Assembly: GCA_963797605.1 (NCBI GenBank)
Contig: CAWCPX010000017.1
Span: forward strand, 372,001 to 436,000
Length of the DNA stretch: 64,000 bases
Origin: DASQPR01 sp963797605
GTDB lineage: Bacteria > Actinomycetota > Actinomycetes > Mycobacteriales > Micromonosporaceae
Direction of reading: 5' to 3'
Part shown: positions 34,037-46,750 of the stretch, piece by piece
Position numbering within the stretch: the stretch's first letter is position 1
How the letters are laid out: every line of letters starts with the position of its first letter
Position numbers and translations under genes: made by a program
The notes under the pieces: model-generated
Told to the model about the DNA's origin: nothing
Database searches by the model: none
What the model saw: the letters and a program-made list of their open reading frames with translations, nothing else

Positions 34037-35460
34037 ATGGATCCGCTCACTGATATCCGCGACCGCCCTCGAGCCGCTGCGAGCCGTGCACGACGCCGCC
34101 GGACCGTACCTGGCGGCGCTCAATGACCTGCCCGCCGTCGACCCGGCGGCGCTGCCGCTGCTCGACGAGCCTCGACGGGCCGCTGCCCGAGGACGGCGAG
34201 GGCGCGGCGGCGGCGATCGACCGGCTGGTCCGGGTCGGTGCGGCGGCGGCGACCCATTCCAGCGGGCCGCACTTCTACCACTTCGTGATCGGCGGCTCGA
34301 CACCCGCGGCGATGGCGGCCGACTGGCTGGTCGCGCTGCTCGACCAGAACGTCGCGGTACGCGCCTCGTCGGCCTTCGCGACCCGGGTCGAGGACATCGC
34401 GATCCGCTGGCTGGTCGAGCTGTTCGGGCTGCCGGCGGCGTGGGGCGGCGCGCTGGTCGCCAGCGCCACCTTCGCCAACTTCACCGGCCTCGGCTGCGCC
34501 ACGCACTGGTGGGCCGAGCGGCACGGCGTCGATTCCGCCGCCGACGGCCTGATCGGTCTGCCCCGGATGCCGGTGCTCTCCGGCGGGTACGTGCACGCCA
34601 GCGCCCGCAAGGCGCTGCAGATGCTCGGGCCACGGCAAGGACACCGTCGAGGTGTACGCGCGCGGACGCGGCCGGCCGGGTCGACCTCGCGCGCGTGGCC
34701 GCCCGGCTGGCCGCCCTGGGCGACCCGGCCGTGATCATCGCGAACGCGGGCGAGGTCAACACCGGCGACGTTCGACCCGATCGACGAGCTCGCCGACCTC
34801 GCCGAGCGGCACGGCGCGTGGCTGCACGTCGACGGCGCGTTCGGGCGTTCGCGGCGCTCTCGCCGCGCACGGCGCACCTGGTCGTCGGCATGGAGCGGGC
34901 GGACTCGATCGCCGCCGACGCGCACAAGTGGCTCAACGTGCCGTACGAGAGCGGGTTCGCGCTGATCGCGCGAGCCGGAGCGGCTGGGTCGCGCGTTCGG
35001 CATGCCGGGCGCGCCGTACTTCCCCGATCCGAGCGGGCCGCAGGCCGGCTACATGATGTTCGGCCCGGAATCGTCGCGCCGGGCCCGGGCCGTTGCCGAT
35101 CTGGGCGACCCTCGCCGCGTACGGACGCGACGGCTATCGTGCCATCGTCGAGCGCCACCTCGACCGGCCCAGCAACTCGCGGCGCTGGTCGACGCCGCCG
35201 CGGACCTGGAGCGGCTGGCCGACGTACCGCTGTGCATCGTCTGCTTCCGCTACCGGCCGCCGGGCGTCGCCGAAGCCGACCTCGACGAGCTCAACCGCCG
35301 ACTGGGTGCCGCGCTGCTGGCCGACGGCCGGGTCTACGCCGGCACGACCGTGCACGAAGGAAAGGTCGCGCTGCGCCCGGCGATGACCAACTGGCGGGTC
35401 ACCGAACCGGATGTCACCCATTTTGTTGATGTCGTGCGGGAAATCGGCTCGCGCTTGTAA
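34037..35460 (+). pseudogene. PLP-dependent decarboxylase/aminotransferase, many frameshifts
   Basis: The product is clear across frames. SSGPHFYHFVIGGSTPAAMA and DQNVAVRASSAFATRVEDIA come first, then the cofactor region (ASATFANFTGLGCATHWW), VIIANAGEVNTGD, the PLP-Lys in DSIAADAHKWLNVPYESGFA, and a C-terminal domain ending EPDVTHFVDVVREIGSRL. This is the group-II (DDC-type) pyridoxal decarboxylase fold. About seven indels are needed, mostly one extra G or C, for example in GACGAGCCTCGAC, CTCGGGCCACGG and GCGCGCGGACGC. The substrate is unknown. The uniform conservation between breaks points to sequence errors. Confidence 0.78.
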
Positions 35461-35554
35461 CACGAAAGGACTACCAAAAAACAGTTCTAGCTTAAGTTAC
35501 TGACGGGTTGGTATATCTACGGGCACGGTTCTCTCCCCACCCCCGGAGGACGTT

Positions 35555-36361
35555 GTGCCCAGAGTCAAAGCTGTCTCTGCCCTCGTGTCCGCGTTCGCAG
35601 CCGTCGGTCTGCTCCTCGCGGTCGCCACCCCCGCCCAAGCCGCCAGCAGCGTCCACTATGTGGCGCTCGGCGACTCCTACTCGTCCGGCGTCGGTGCCGG
35701 CAGCTACATCAGCTCCAGCGGTTCGTGCGACCGCAGCCCGAACGCGTACTCGGCGCTGTGGGCCACCGCTCACGCCCCGGCCGCCTACACCTCGGTGGCG
35801 TGCTCCGGCGCCACGACGACGACGGTGATCTCCAGCCAGCTGTCCGCGCTGAGCTCCGACGACGACCCTGGTCAGCATCACGATCGGCGGCAACGACGTC
35901 GGGTTCGCCAACATCATGGAGACCTGCGCGCTCGACGGCACGAGCGACTGCGTCGCCGCCGTTCAGGCCGCCGAGAACGAAGGCGCAGAACACGCTGCCC
36001 GGCCTGCTCGACACGACCTACAACGACATCCGTTCGCACGCGCCGAACGCGCAGTCGTGGTGCTCGACTACCCGGTCTTCTACCAGCTCGGGCACGCTGT
36101 GCATCGGGCTCAGCGCGACCTCGCACGCGAAGATCGACGAAGGCATCGACATGGTCGACGGCGTCATCAGCGCGGCCGCGGCCCGGCACGGGTTCACGTT
36201 CGCCGACGTCCGCAACCAGTTCGTCGGGCACCAGTTGTGCGCCGGCGGCACCAAGTGGCTGCACGCGCTGAACATCACCGACATCACCGAGTCGTACCAC
36301 CCGAACGGCCGCCGGTCAGTCGGGCGGCTACCTGCCGGTCTTCACGTCCGCTGCCGGCTGA
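35555..36361 (+). pseudogene. Secreted SGNH-hydrolase esterase, frameshifted
   Basis: GTG 35555 follows GGAGG. A signal peptide (ALVSAFAAVGLLLAVATPAQA) leads to the nucleophile block YVALGDSYSSGVGAGSYI. Across changed frames come SITIGGNDVGFANIMETCA, the segment around VVVLDYPVFYQL, LSATSHAKIDEGIDMVDGVI and the catalytic Asp/His end TESYHPNG. The pattern and cysteines match Streptomyces-type extracellular SGNH lipases of about 268 residues. Five breaks are seen; four are one extra G or C (e.g. CTCGGGCACG) and one is a missing G (GCGCAGTCGTGG). It would act outside the cell on short acyl esters or lipids. Confidence 0.82.
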
Positions 36362-36377
36362 CCCGATGTGAATCTGA

Positions 36378-38194
36378 GGCTGCGGAGAGTTTCCGGTGCC
36401 ATAGAGCCTGTTGCTGAATTGCCGGTGGCGGGTGGGTGTGTCGGGCAGTGTGGTGGGGCCTGGGTGGGATGCCGGGCCCCACCGTCGTGTGGGGGCTGTT
36501 CTGCGGTGGGCTTGTCCGTGGTGTCGGGGGCTTGGTTAGGCGTGTTGGAGGGTGTGGAGGCGGCGGAGGTTGTGGGCGAGGGCGGCGAGGGTGAGTTCGG
36601 CGGTGCAGGCGGGCAGTCCGCGTAGGAGGAAGGTGCGCAGGCCGGTGCGGTCTTTGAGGTGGCCGTCGACGGGTTCGATGGTGGCGCCGCGTCGTTTGTA
36701 AAGGGCGGCGCCGTCAGGGGTGCGGAGGCGGTGGTGCATGGCCTGGGTTGCGGTGACGCCGTCGGGTGGGTGTCCGGTGGTCGGGTCGGTGGTGGCGGCG
36801 TGGTGCAGGTCGCGGCTTTTGCCGGTGGCGATGAGCCGGTCGGGGCCGGGTGCGGTGAGGTTGGCGTGGCTGTGGTAGCCGTTGTCGGCCAGGACGGTGC
36901 CGATGGTGGCGTCGGTGGTGGGGTCGGGTCGGATCGGGCGTAATGCTGCGGCGGTGGTGGTGGTTTTGTGGAGCATGGGCAGGAGTTGGTTGACGTCGCC
37001 GGTGTCTTGGACGAGGTCGCCGGCGATGATGAAGTGGTCCTCACTGGCGGCGAGTTGGGCGTTGTAGCCCTGGATGAAGCCTTTGCGGGTGGGCATCAGC
37101 CGGGAGTCGGGGTCGGTGCTGTTGCGCTGCGGCGGTGTGACCTTCTTGGATTTCCCGGTCGTGGTGGCGGTCGTGGGCGGTGCGTCGCTGCCACTGTTCG
37201 GTGTTGCCGCGGCCGCGGCGGCTGCTTCGGCTGCTGCTGCCTTGGCGGCTTCGACAGCGGCGCGGGTGAACCGATTATCGGGGCCGTGGTTGGCGGTGAG
37301 CCGGGCGGCTTTCGCCTCGGCCAGGGCGACGGGGTCGACACCGCGGGGGGTGCGGCCCGGGATCGATTCGGTGCGGGCCCGCCGCAGATAGTCCGCAGCC
37401 TGCCGCTGTTGGGTTTCGGACAGTTCACCGGCCCGGGCCTGTTCGGCGTTGAGTTCGTCCAGGCAGCGCCGCAGCCGGGCGGCCCGCTCGGCCCGACCCG
37501 CGGCGCCGCGCCCGCCCCCGTCGGGGGGTTCGTCACCGCGGCGGTCCGGCCCGAACAGGGCGTCCTGTTCGGCGTCGGCCGCCGCAGCCTGCGCCGCCAG
37601 TTCGGAGACCGTCACGACGTAGAAATCCCGGCGGTGGTTGGCGTCGATCGACGCATTCGCCGCGATCTTCGTGCCGTCGATCGCCACGATCCCCAACCGG
37701 ACATAGCCGGCCCGGGCGCATACCGCCAGGACCTGCGCGAACAGATCGGTGACCTCGGCCAGATGCCGCTGCCGGAACCGGGCGATCTGGGTGTGGTCCG
37801 GGACGTCCTGGGCGCAGATCACCCGGAACGCCACATCGGTGTGACAGGCCCGCTCGATCGCCCGCGACGACCGCACCCCGTTCGCGTAGCCGTAGATCAG
37901 CAACGCCAGCATCATGGCCGGGTCGAACGCCCGCCGCCCGGCCCCACCCAACGCGTACCGGCCCGTCAACGCCCGCAGATCAAGGTGCCCGACCACGTCC
38001 AGGACCAACCACACCTGATGATCAGCCGGCAACCAATCGACCATGTCCACCGGCAACAGGAACCGCTGATCACGATCCACCGGCCGAAACCGCTTCGCCA
38101 TCCCCCAATTATCGACGCATATCTATACAAAGACAACCAACATCACATATCGAAAACGCAACAGGCTCCATAGCGCCGCAAACTCTCCGCAGCC
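36378..38194. mobile_element. IS1182-family insertion sequence
   Basis: The 1.8-kb element has 37-bp terminal inverted repeats at 36378-36414 and 38158-38194, both beginning GGCTGCGGAGAGTTT and ending GCCTGTTGC, matching at 33 of 37 positions. One intact transposase fills it. It lies between the SGNH esterase and the methyltransferase without breaking either; no clear target duplication was found. Confidence 0.85.
36536..38101 (-). CDS. IS1182-family DDE transposase
   Basis: 521 residues starting MAKRFRPVDRDQRFLLPVDM. Family features are FDPAMMLALLIYGYANGVRSSRAIE, CAQDVPDHTQIARFRQRH, the first catalytic Asp in GIVAIDGTKIAANAS, a long charged and Ala-rich insertion (about residues 165-330), the second Asp in VLADNGYHSHANL and the Glu in RRGATIEPVDGHLKDRTGLR. 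The frame is complete, so the element may be mobile. Codon use is similar to the host. Confidence 0.94.
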   Translation of the reverse strand: MAKRFRPVDRDQRFLLPVDMVDWLPADHQVWLVLDVVGHLDLRALTGRYALGGAGRRAFDPAMMLALLIYGYANGVRSSRAIERACHTDVAFRVICAQDVPDHTQIARFRQRHLAEVTDLFAQVLAVCARAGYVRLGIVAIDGTKIAANASIDANHRRDFYVVTVSELAAQAAAADAEQDALFGPDRRGDEPPDGGGRGAAGRAERAARLRRCLDELNAEQARAGELSETQQRQAADYLRRARTESIPGRTPRGVDPVALAEAKAARLTANHGPDNRFTRAAVEAAKAAAAEAAAAAAATPNSGSDAPPTTATTTGKSKKVTPPQRNSTDPDSRLMPTRKGFIQGYNAQLAASEDHFIIAGDLVQDTGDVNQLLPMLHKTTTTAAALRPIRPDPTTDATIGTVLADNGYHSHANLTAPGPDRLIATGKSRDLHHAATTDPTTGHPPDGVTATQAMHHRLRTPDGAALYKRRGATIEPVDGHLKDRTGLRTFLLRGLPACTAELTLAALAHNLRRLHTLQHA

Positions 38195-38196
38195 CG

Positions 38197-38979
38197 CTAC
38201 TGCCTGGTTCCGATGATCACGGTGGCACCGATCTCGTCGTCGGTTGCCACTGCGGCGCGCAGGCCGGCGCGGCGCACGAAATCGGCGGCGACCGGCGCCT
38301 GGCGCTCGCTGGTTTCGAAAAGCACGTGACCGCCCGGTGCCAACCATTCCGGCGCCTCGGCCACCACCCGCCGGGCGATGTCGAGCCCATCGGCGCCACC
38401 GTCGAGGGCGACCCGTGGCTCGTGATCGCGCGCCTCCGGGGGCATCAGCGCAACCGCGTCACTGGGGACGTAGGGTACGTTGGCGAGCAGCAGATCGACC
38501 CGTCCGCGCAACAATCCCGGCAACGGTTCGAACAGATTCCCCTCGAACACCTGCCCGGTGGCGCCGAGGTTCCGACCGGCGCACCGCACGGCTGCGGATT
38601 CGATATCCGAGGCGTACAACTCCGCGCCGGCGACCGCCGCGACCATCGCCGCCCCGAGGGCCCCGGAGCCGCAGCACAGATCGACGACCACCGGCGCCCG
38701 GCCGGCCAGTGAGATCGCCTGGTCAACCAGGAATTCGGTGCGGCGACGCGGCACGAAGACGCCGGGTTCGATGCCGATCCGTAAGCCGTGAAACTCCGCC
38801 CAGCCGAGGATCTGTTCGAGCGGCAGCCCACCGACCCGCCGGTCGACCATGCCGGCGAGTTCGGCCGGGGTGCTCGCGGCCTCGATCAGCAGATCGGCCT
38901 CGTCTTCGGCGAAGACGCAGCCGGCCGCACGCAGTTCGCTGACGATCCGGGCCACGGCAGGCGGGCTGGGCTGCTTCAT
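38197..38979 (-). CDS. Putative protein N5-glutamine methyltransferase (HemK-like)
   Basis: 260 residues. The N-terminal helical domain (LPLEQILGWAEFHGLRIGIE) leads to PGVFVPRRRTEFLVDQA and the AdoMet motif VVVDLCCGSGALGAAM. The active-site loop reads LLLANVPYVPSD, where HemK/PrmC enzymes have NPPY. True PrmC methylates the Gln of the GGQ motif in release factors; the Asn-Val-Pro-Tyr variant is seen in a distinct actinobacterial subgroup whose target is not established, so I do not assign prmC. The stop is only 3 bases from the IS1182 end. Confidence 0.8.
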   Translation of the reverse strand: MKQPSPPAVARIVSELRAAGCVFAEDEADLLIEAASTPAELAGMVDRRVGGLPLEQILGWAEFHGLRIGIEPGVFVPRRRTEFLVDQAISLAGRAPVVVDLCCGSGALGAAMVAAVAGAELYASDIESAAVRCAGRNLGATGQVFEGNLFEPLPGLLRGRVDLLLANVPYVPSDAVALMPPEARDHEPRVALDGGADGLDIARRVVAEAPEWLAPGGHVLFETSERQAPVAADFVRRAGLRAAVATDDEIGATVIIGTRQ

Positions 38980-39023
38980 CGAACGCCTACTCTACCCAGC
39001 GAAGGCGATCCCCCGACCGGGCG

Positions 39024-40386
39024 TCACCGATCTCGGGGGTCGGCGCCTCGGGCCAGGAACGCGGCCAATGGCAGCGTGGCCGCACCCAATGCGACCGCGT
39101 CGCCGCCGAGCTGCGCTCAACTCGATCGTCACCTGCTCGTACGGGTGCGACCAACGCCTGCTCCTCGGCCGCCGCGCGGATCTGCGGCAGCCACGATTTG
39201 CCGAGCGCGAGCCCGGCCCAGCCGCCGAGCACGACCCGCTCCGGGTTGAACAGGTTGACCAGGTTGCCGATGCCGGCGCCGAGGTAACGTGGCGGTCTCC
39301 TCCAGCAGCGCCCACTCGACCGAGCCGCGTTTCGCGTGGGCGGCGTCGGCGATGAGTTCGTCGATCGCCGCCATCTCGCCGGTCGGGCCGATGCCGACGA
39401 CCGGCGCGACGACCGGGGCCGCCGCACCCGGCGCGGCCCGACCGGATGCCGGCGCGGTGCCGCGAGCCTGCGCGTATCGGTCGAGGATGCCTTCGGCGCC
39501 GACGTACGCCTCCAGGCAGCCGCGGGCGCCGCAGCGGCAGACCCGGCCGCCGTAGACCAGCATGGTGTGACCCCATTCGCCGGCGCTGCTGCTGACACCC
39601 TGGTAGGGCGCGCCGTCGGTGATGACGGCCGCGCCGACACCGGTGCCGACCAGCGCGACGACGGCGTGCCGGGCACCTCGTGCCGCGCCGAACCACATCT
39701 CCGCCTGCGCCTGGGTCTTCGCGCCGTTGCCGACGAAGACCGGCGGGGTCACGCCGCGTTTGGCCAGCAGGTCGCGCGAGCCGGACGGCGTGCCAGCCGA
39801 TGGTCGGCGCGTGCACGAGCGTCGCGTCGCCGTCTTCGACGATGCCGGGCACGCCGATGCCGATGCCGATCACCTGCGCGGGGTCGATCGGGCCGGGCAT
39901 GACGGGTTCGCTTCCGTCGGAGGGCAGGGGCGGGCTCGGGTCGGCGAGCACGGCTTCGATGCCGGCCACGACCTCGGCGACGACGGCGTCCGGGGTCGGC
40001 CGGATCGATCGCAGCGGCCGCACGACCGAGGCGCGCCGGGCCATGCCCAGGTCGAACAGCTCGACGGTCACGCCGGTCTCGCCGACGTCGACGCCGATCA
40101 CGTAGCCGTAGGCCGGGTCGACGCGTAGCAGCACGCGGGGCCGGCCGCCGTTGGACTCGACCTGGCCCGCCTCGATCACGAGCCGGTCCTCGATCAGATC
40201 GGCGGTCACGGTGCTGACGGTCGCGCTGCTCAGGCCGGTCAGCTGGCTCAACTCGAGGCGACTCAACGGGCCGTCGAAGAAGAGTTTGGACAGCAGCCCG
40301 GAGCGGTTCTGTCGGCGGATGTCGCGGGTCGTGGTGCGGCCCGCGTCGAGGCGCGTGTCGGCCGCCCGCATCAACTCGGTGCTCAT
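39024..40386 (-). pseudogene. ROK-family repressor, frameshifted
   Basis: ATG 40386. Residues 20-75 are a winged helix-turn-helix (LLSKLFFDGPLSRLELSQLT, then GLSSATVSTVTADLI). The ROK sugar-kinase-like domain follows: YGYVIGVDVGETGVTVELFD, VVALVGTGVGAAVITDG and the zinc motif CRCGARGCLEAYVG. The end (GGDAVALGAATLPLAAFLAR) is at 39024. The N-terminal 195 residues are in one frame; at least four later shifts are needed. It is divergent from the GH1 gene at 40613, so it probably represses that gene in response to a glucoside or glucose-like sugar. Confidence 0.8.
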
Positions 40387-40549
40387 CGGAATCTACAGCC
40401 CTCTCGTCGAGCGCCCGGCAATCGGCGGTGTCAGCGGCATGGCGCGCCCGGGCCACTACACGGTAGCCGTGGGATACCGCTCTCCCCAAGCCCCGTTAAG
40501 CCCGATTCGTCAGCCTGTTTCATCTTGACTCGGTCCGTCCGGCTTGGTT

Positions 40550-40574
40550 AACTCAGCACATAACTCAACACTCA
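40550..40574. promoter_or_regulatory. AACTCA direct repeats, candidate ROK operator
   Basis: AACTCA occurs at 40550 and 40562 (12-bp spacing), with ACACTCA following, in the AT-rich part of the ROK/GH1 divergent promoter region and about 40 bases before the GH1 start. Confidence 0.35.
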
Positions 40575-40612
40575 AAATAAGTACCCCGGACCCGCCCGCG
40601 AAGGAGACCACC

Positions 40613-41974
40613 ATGTACGACCGCGGCTTGGCGCCGGATTTCCGTTGGGGCGCGGCGACATCGGCGTACCAGATCGAGGGAGCGGTCGCCGAGGGTGGCC
40701 GTTCGCCGTCCATTTGGGACACCTTCTGCCGGGTTCCCGGCGCGATCGACAACGGCGACACCGGCGATGTCGCATGCGACCACTACCACCGCTACCCCGA
40801 AGACATCGCTCTGATGAAGCGACTCGGGCTGGACTCCTACCGCTTCTCGATCGCGTGGCCGCGGGTGCTGCCCGACGGCACCGGTCAGGCCAACGCGGTC
40901 GGGCTCGACTACTACGACAGGCTCGTCGACGGCCTGCTCGAAGCCGGCATCACCCCTTCGCCACGCTCTACCACTGGGACCTGCCGCAGGTCCTGCAGGA
41001 TCGCGGCGGTTGGCCGTCCCGTGACACGGCGTACGCGTTCGCGGAGATGGCCGCGCTCGTCGGCCGGTCGCCTCGGCGACCGGGTGCACCGAGTGGTTCA
41101 CCGTCAACGAGCCGCTGTGCTCGGCCTGGCTCGGGCACCTCGAAGGCAGCATGGCCCCCGGAGCGAAGGGACCTGGCTCTGGCCGTACCGGCGTCGCATC
41201 ATCTGTTGTTGGGTCATGGCCTGGCGGCGGCGGCCGCGCGGGCTGCCGCACCGCGACCGATCCGCATCGGCGCCGTGCTCAACCTCAGCCCGTGCGAGCC
41301 GGCCACCGACGACCCGGCCGACATCGAGGCGGCCCGGCGCGCCGACGGCCACACCAACCGGTGGTGGCTCGATCCGCTGCTACGGTCGCGGCTACCCGCA
41401 GGACATGATCGAGGAGTACGGCATCGAGCCGCCGGTGCTCCCGGGTGACCTGGAGACGATCGCGGCCCCGATGGACCACATCGGCCTCAACTACTACTTC
41501 CGTCAGGTCGTGACCGACGACCCGGCGGGCGAGGCTCCGCACGCGAAGATGGTCAGCGTGCCCGACTGGACGCTGACGGCGATGGGCTGGGAGGTCCACG
41601 CCGACGGTCTGGAGCAGCTGCTGGTCCGGCTGACCGAGGAATACGGCGCGACCCGGATCTACGTGACCGAGAACGGCTCCGCGTGGCCCGACGAGATCGA
41701 GCCGGACGGCAACGTCGAGGACAAGGACCGCATCGACTACCTCGAACAGCACCTGGACGCGTGCGCGACGGGCAGCGCGCAGGGTGCGCCGGTCGCGGGC
41801 TACTTCGCCTGGTCGCTGCTGGACAACTTCGAGTGGGCGTACGGGTACGCGAAGCGCTTCGGTCTGGTGCACGTCGACTACGCCACGCAGCGCCGCACGA
41901 TCAAGGCGAGCGGTTACCGCTACGCGGACATCATCAAGGACCATCACCAGCGCAGTTCGGTGCCGGTCTCGTAA
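40613..41974 (+). pseudogene. GH1 beta-glucosidase, frameshifted
   Basis: ATG 40613 with AAGGAG upstream. PDFRWGAATSAYQIEGAVAE and PSIWDTFCRVPGAIDNGDTG begin a classical family-1 glycoside hydrolase. Across shifted frames come TLYHWDLPQVLQDRGGW, the acid/base Glu in TEWFTVNEPLCSAWLGH, and IGLNYYFRQVV. The nucleophile Glu in RIYVTENGSAW and the end FAWSLLDNFEWAYGYAKRFG follow. Four or five indels break the frame between 40950 and 41400; the C-terminal 190 residues are intact. It would hydrolyse cellobiose or aryl beta-glucosides in the cytoplasm (no signal peptide). Confidence 0.87.
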
Positions 41975-42004
41975 CTTCCCGGTCTTCCAGCGCTTCTGGC
42001 CGGA

Positions 42005-42053
42005 GCACAGGAATGGGGCGGCACACGCAACCGGTGCCGCCCCATTCCTGTGC
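42005..42053. terminator. Bidirectional terminator between convergent GH1 genes
   Basis: GCACAGGAATGGGGCGGCAC pairs perfectly with GTGCCGCCCCATTCCTGTGC: a 20-bp stem with a 9-base loop, 30 bases past the plus-strand GH1 stop and 150 before the minus-strand one. Confidence 0.8.
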
Positions 42054-42204
42054 CCGCGATGAGCGCCGCCGATCTCCGTGCTCCTCCACGTCGGGCAGCA
42101 AGCGGCGACGCCACCCGCCAGATCCGAGTCTGGCCGATGGCGTCGCCTCTACGACTATCCGAACGGCGTGCCGTCCCGGCCACCGTGTCATTGATCTTCT
42201 GGTC

Positions 42205-43634
<1,430 letters not shown>

Positions 43635-43653
43635 GGGGGTGGTCTCCTAACTC

Positions 43654-44677
<1,024 letters not shown>

Positions 44678-44681
<4 letters not shown>

Positions 44682-45766
44682 CGGTCACCACCCTTCGTGC
44701 CGAAGCTGATCGTGTCGTTGCTGGCCAGCGCCGGGGCGGGTTCGACCACGCGCGGTGCCTTCGTGCCCTTCGGCAGAGGCAGGTCATCGTCGCGTACGAC
44801 CGGCGTGAAGCCGACGCGCATGCGCTTGTAGCCGGTGCGGGTCCGGATGCGGTGGCCACCGCTGTCGCGCAGCCGCGGGTTGACGAACTCGTCGATGCCG
44901 AAGTTGAGCAGGGCGAGCGCGGTGCCGAGAAGCGCGATGGCGAGGCCGGCCGGCACGAACCACCACCACGCGCCGAGCGCGAGCGCCTGCTGGCTCTGCG
45001 CCCAGTAGAGGATGGTGCCCCAGTTCCAGTCAGCGGTGCCGCTCACGCCGATGAACGCGAGCGTGATCTCCGACATGACGGCGAAGATGACGGTGCTGAC
45101 GAAGTTCGTCGCGATGACGGCGGTGAGGTTCGGCATCAGCTCGAACAGCACGATGCGGTAGCCCTTCTCACCGCTGGCCCGGGCCGCTTCCACGTAGTCT
45201 CGCCGTCGCATCGACAGCGTCTGCGCCCGCAGGATCCGCGCGCCCCAGGCCCAGGACGTGCAGCCGATGATGATCGCGACGGTCGTGTCGCCGGCGCTCG
45301 GCAGTGACGACGTCACGATGATGATCAGTGGCAGCGCCGGGATGACGAGGAAGACGTTGGAGATGGCGGAGAGACCGTCGGCGCCGAAGCCGCTGATGTA
45401 GCCGGCCGTGACGCCGAGGAGCACCGACAGGATCGTCGCGATGATGCCGGCGAGGAAGCCGACGAGCAGCACGCTGCGCGCGCCGACGAGCACCTGGCTG
45501 AAGATGTCCTGGCCGAGGTGGGTGGTGCCGAACCAATGTTTCGCGCTCGGGCCCTGGAGCAGATCGTGACCGCGCTCGGACGGGTTGTAGGGCGCGACCC
45601 ACGGCCCGACGATCGCCAGGACCACGTAGAACGCGGCGATGATGAGCCCGACCGCGGACTTCTTGTTGGCGATGAACCGGAAATGCCGGCGGCTGGGCCG
45701 TGCCTCGGGGGCGTCGGCACCTCCGCTGCTGACCGATGCGAGTTCGGTGGTCGTAATAACGGCCAT
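44678..45766 (-). CDS. ABC permease, DppC-like
   Basis: 362 residues. The N-terminus holds the OppC_N domain (FIANKKSAVGLIIAAFYVVL) with APYNPSERGHDLLQGPSAKH and WFGTTHLGQDIFSQVLVGAR. The BPD_transp_1 domain has the EAA loop around DYVEAARASGEKGYRI. The C-terminus carries an extra charged tail of about 70 residues after FVNPRLRD. Six membrane helices are expected. Its start lies 3 bases after the DppB-like stop and its stop overlaps the OppD-like start. Confidence 0.92.
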
Positions 45767-45769
45767 GGC

Positions 45770-46750
45770 TCAGCCCTCCCGACGCGTGCGTGGGTCGAGG
45801 AACAGGTAGACGATGTCGGCCAGCATGTTCGCGGCGAGCACGGCGAGCGTGATCACGAGGAAGATGCCCTGAATCAAAGGGTAGTCTTCCGAGCCGACCG
45901 CGTTCAGAAGTTGATATCCGATTCCCGGATACGAGAACACGATCTCGACGAGTAGCGCGCCGCCGACGATGAATCCGAGCGAGAGCGCGAAGCCGGAAAC
46001 GTTCGGCAGCAACGCATTGCGGGCCGCGTAGCTGAACATGACGCGCCGGTCGCGCAGGCCCTTCGCGTGGGCGACGGTGATGTAGTCCTCCGCCCCGACG
46101 GTCACCATCATGTTGCGCATCGACAGGATCCAGCCGCTCATCGTGGTGACGAGGATGGTCGCGGCCGGCAGCACGCTGTGTAGTAGCGCGCTGTTGATGA
46201 AGGACCACGACCAACTCGGGATGACACCCGGCGAGAAGCCGCCCGACGACGGGAAGGTGCTGCCCGGCCCGGTCAGCAGGAAGATCACGATCAGGCCCAG
46301 CCAGAAGTACGGCACCGAGCTGAGGAACGTGGTCGCGGGCAGGAGCGCGTCGACCCAGCCGCCCCGGCGCCAACCGGCCACCATGCCGGCCGTGGTGCCG
46401 ATGAAGAAGCTGAGGATCGTGGTGAGTCCGATCAGCGCGATCGTCCACGGCAGGCTGCTCTTGAGGATCTCCGACACCGGCGTCGGGAAGTAGGTGAACG
46501 ACAGCCCGAGGTTGCCGTGCGCGAGCTGTTTCCAGTAGTCGATGTACTGGTGCCACAGGCTCTCGTGCTTGTCGAGTCCGAAGAGCACGTAGAGCGAGTG
46601 GATCGCCTGGGTGCTCAGCTGACCCTGGAATTTGCTCATCACCGACAGCACCGGGTCGCCGGGCATCAGTCGCGGGATGAAGAAGTTGATCGTGATCGCG
46701 GCCCACGCGGTGAAGATGTAGAACCCGATCCGCTTGAGTATGAAGCTCAT
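45770..46750 (-). CDS. ABC permease, DppB-like
   Basis: 326 residues from ATG 46750, overlapping the upstream ATPase stop (ATGA). It begins MSFILKRIGFYIFTAWAAIT with the conserved PRLMPGDPV after helix 1. WTIALIGLTTILSFFIGTTAG and the EAA-type loop AEDYITVAHAKGLRDRRVMF follow, ending in FLDPRTRREG. It forms the translocation pore with the DppC-like subunit. Confidence 0.92.
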   Translation of the reverse strand: MSFILKRIGFYIFTAWAAITINFFIPRLMPGDPVLSVMSKFQGQLSTQAIHSLYVLFGLDKHESLWHQYIDYWKQLAHGNLGLSFTYFPTPVSEILKSSLPWTIALIGLTTILSFFIGTTAGMVAGWRRGGWVDALLPATTFLSSVPYFWLGLIVIFLLTGPGSTFPSSGGFSPGVIPSWSWSFINSALLHSVLPAATILVTTMSGWILSMRNMMVTVGAEDYITVAHAKGLRDRRVMFSYAARNALLPNVSGFALSLGFIVGGALLVEIVFSYPGIGYQLLNAVGSEDYPLIQGIFLVITLAVLAANMLADIVYLFLDPRTRREG

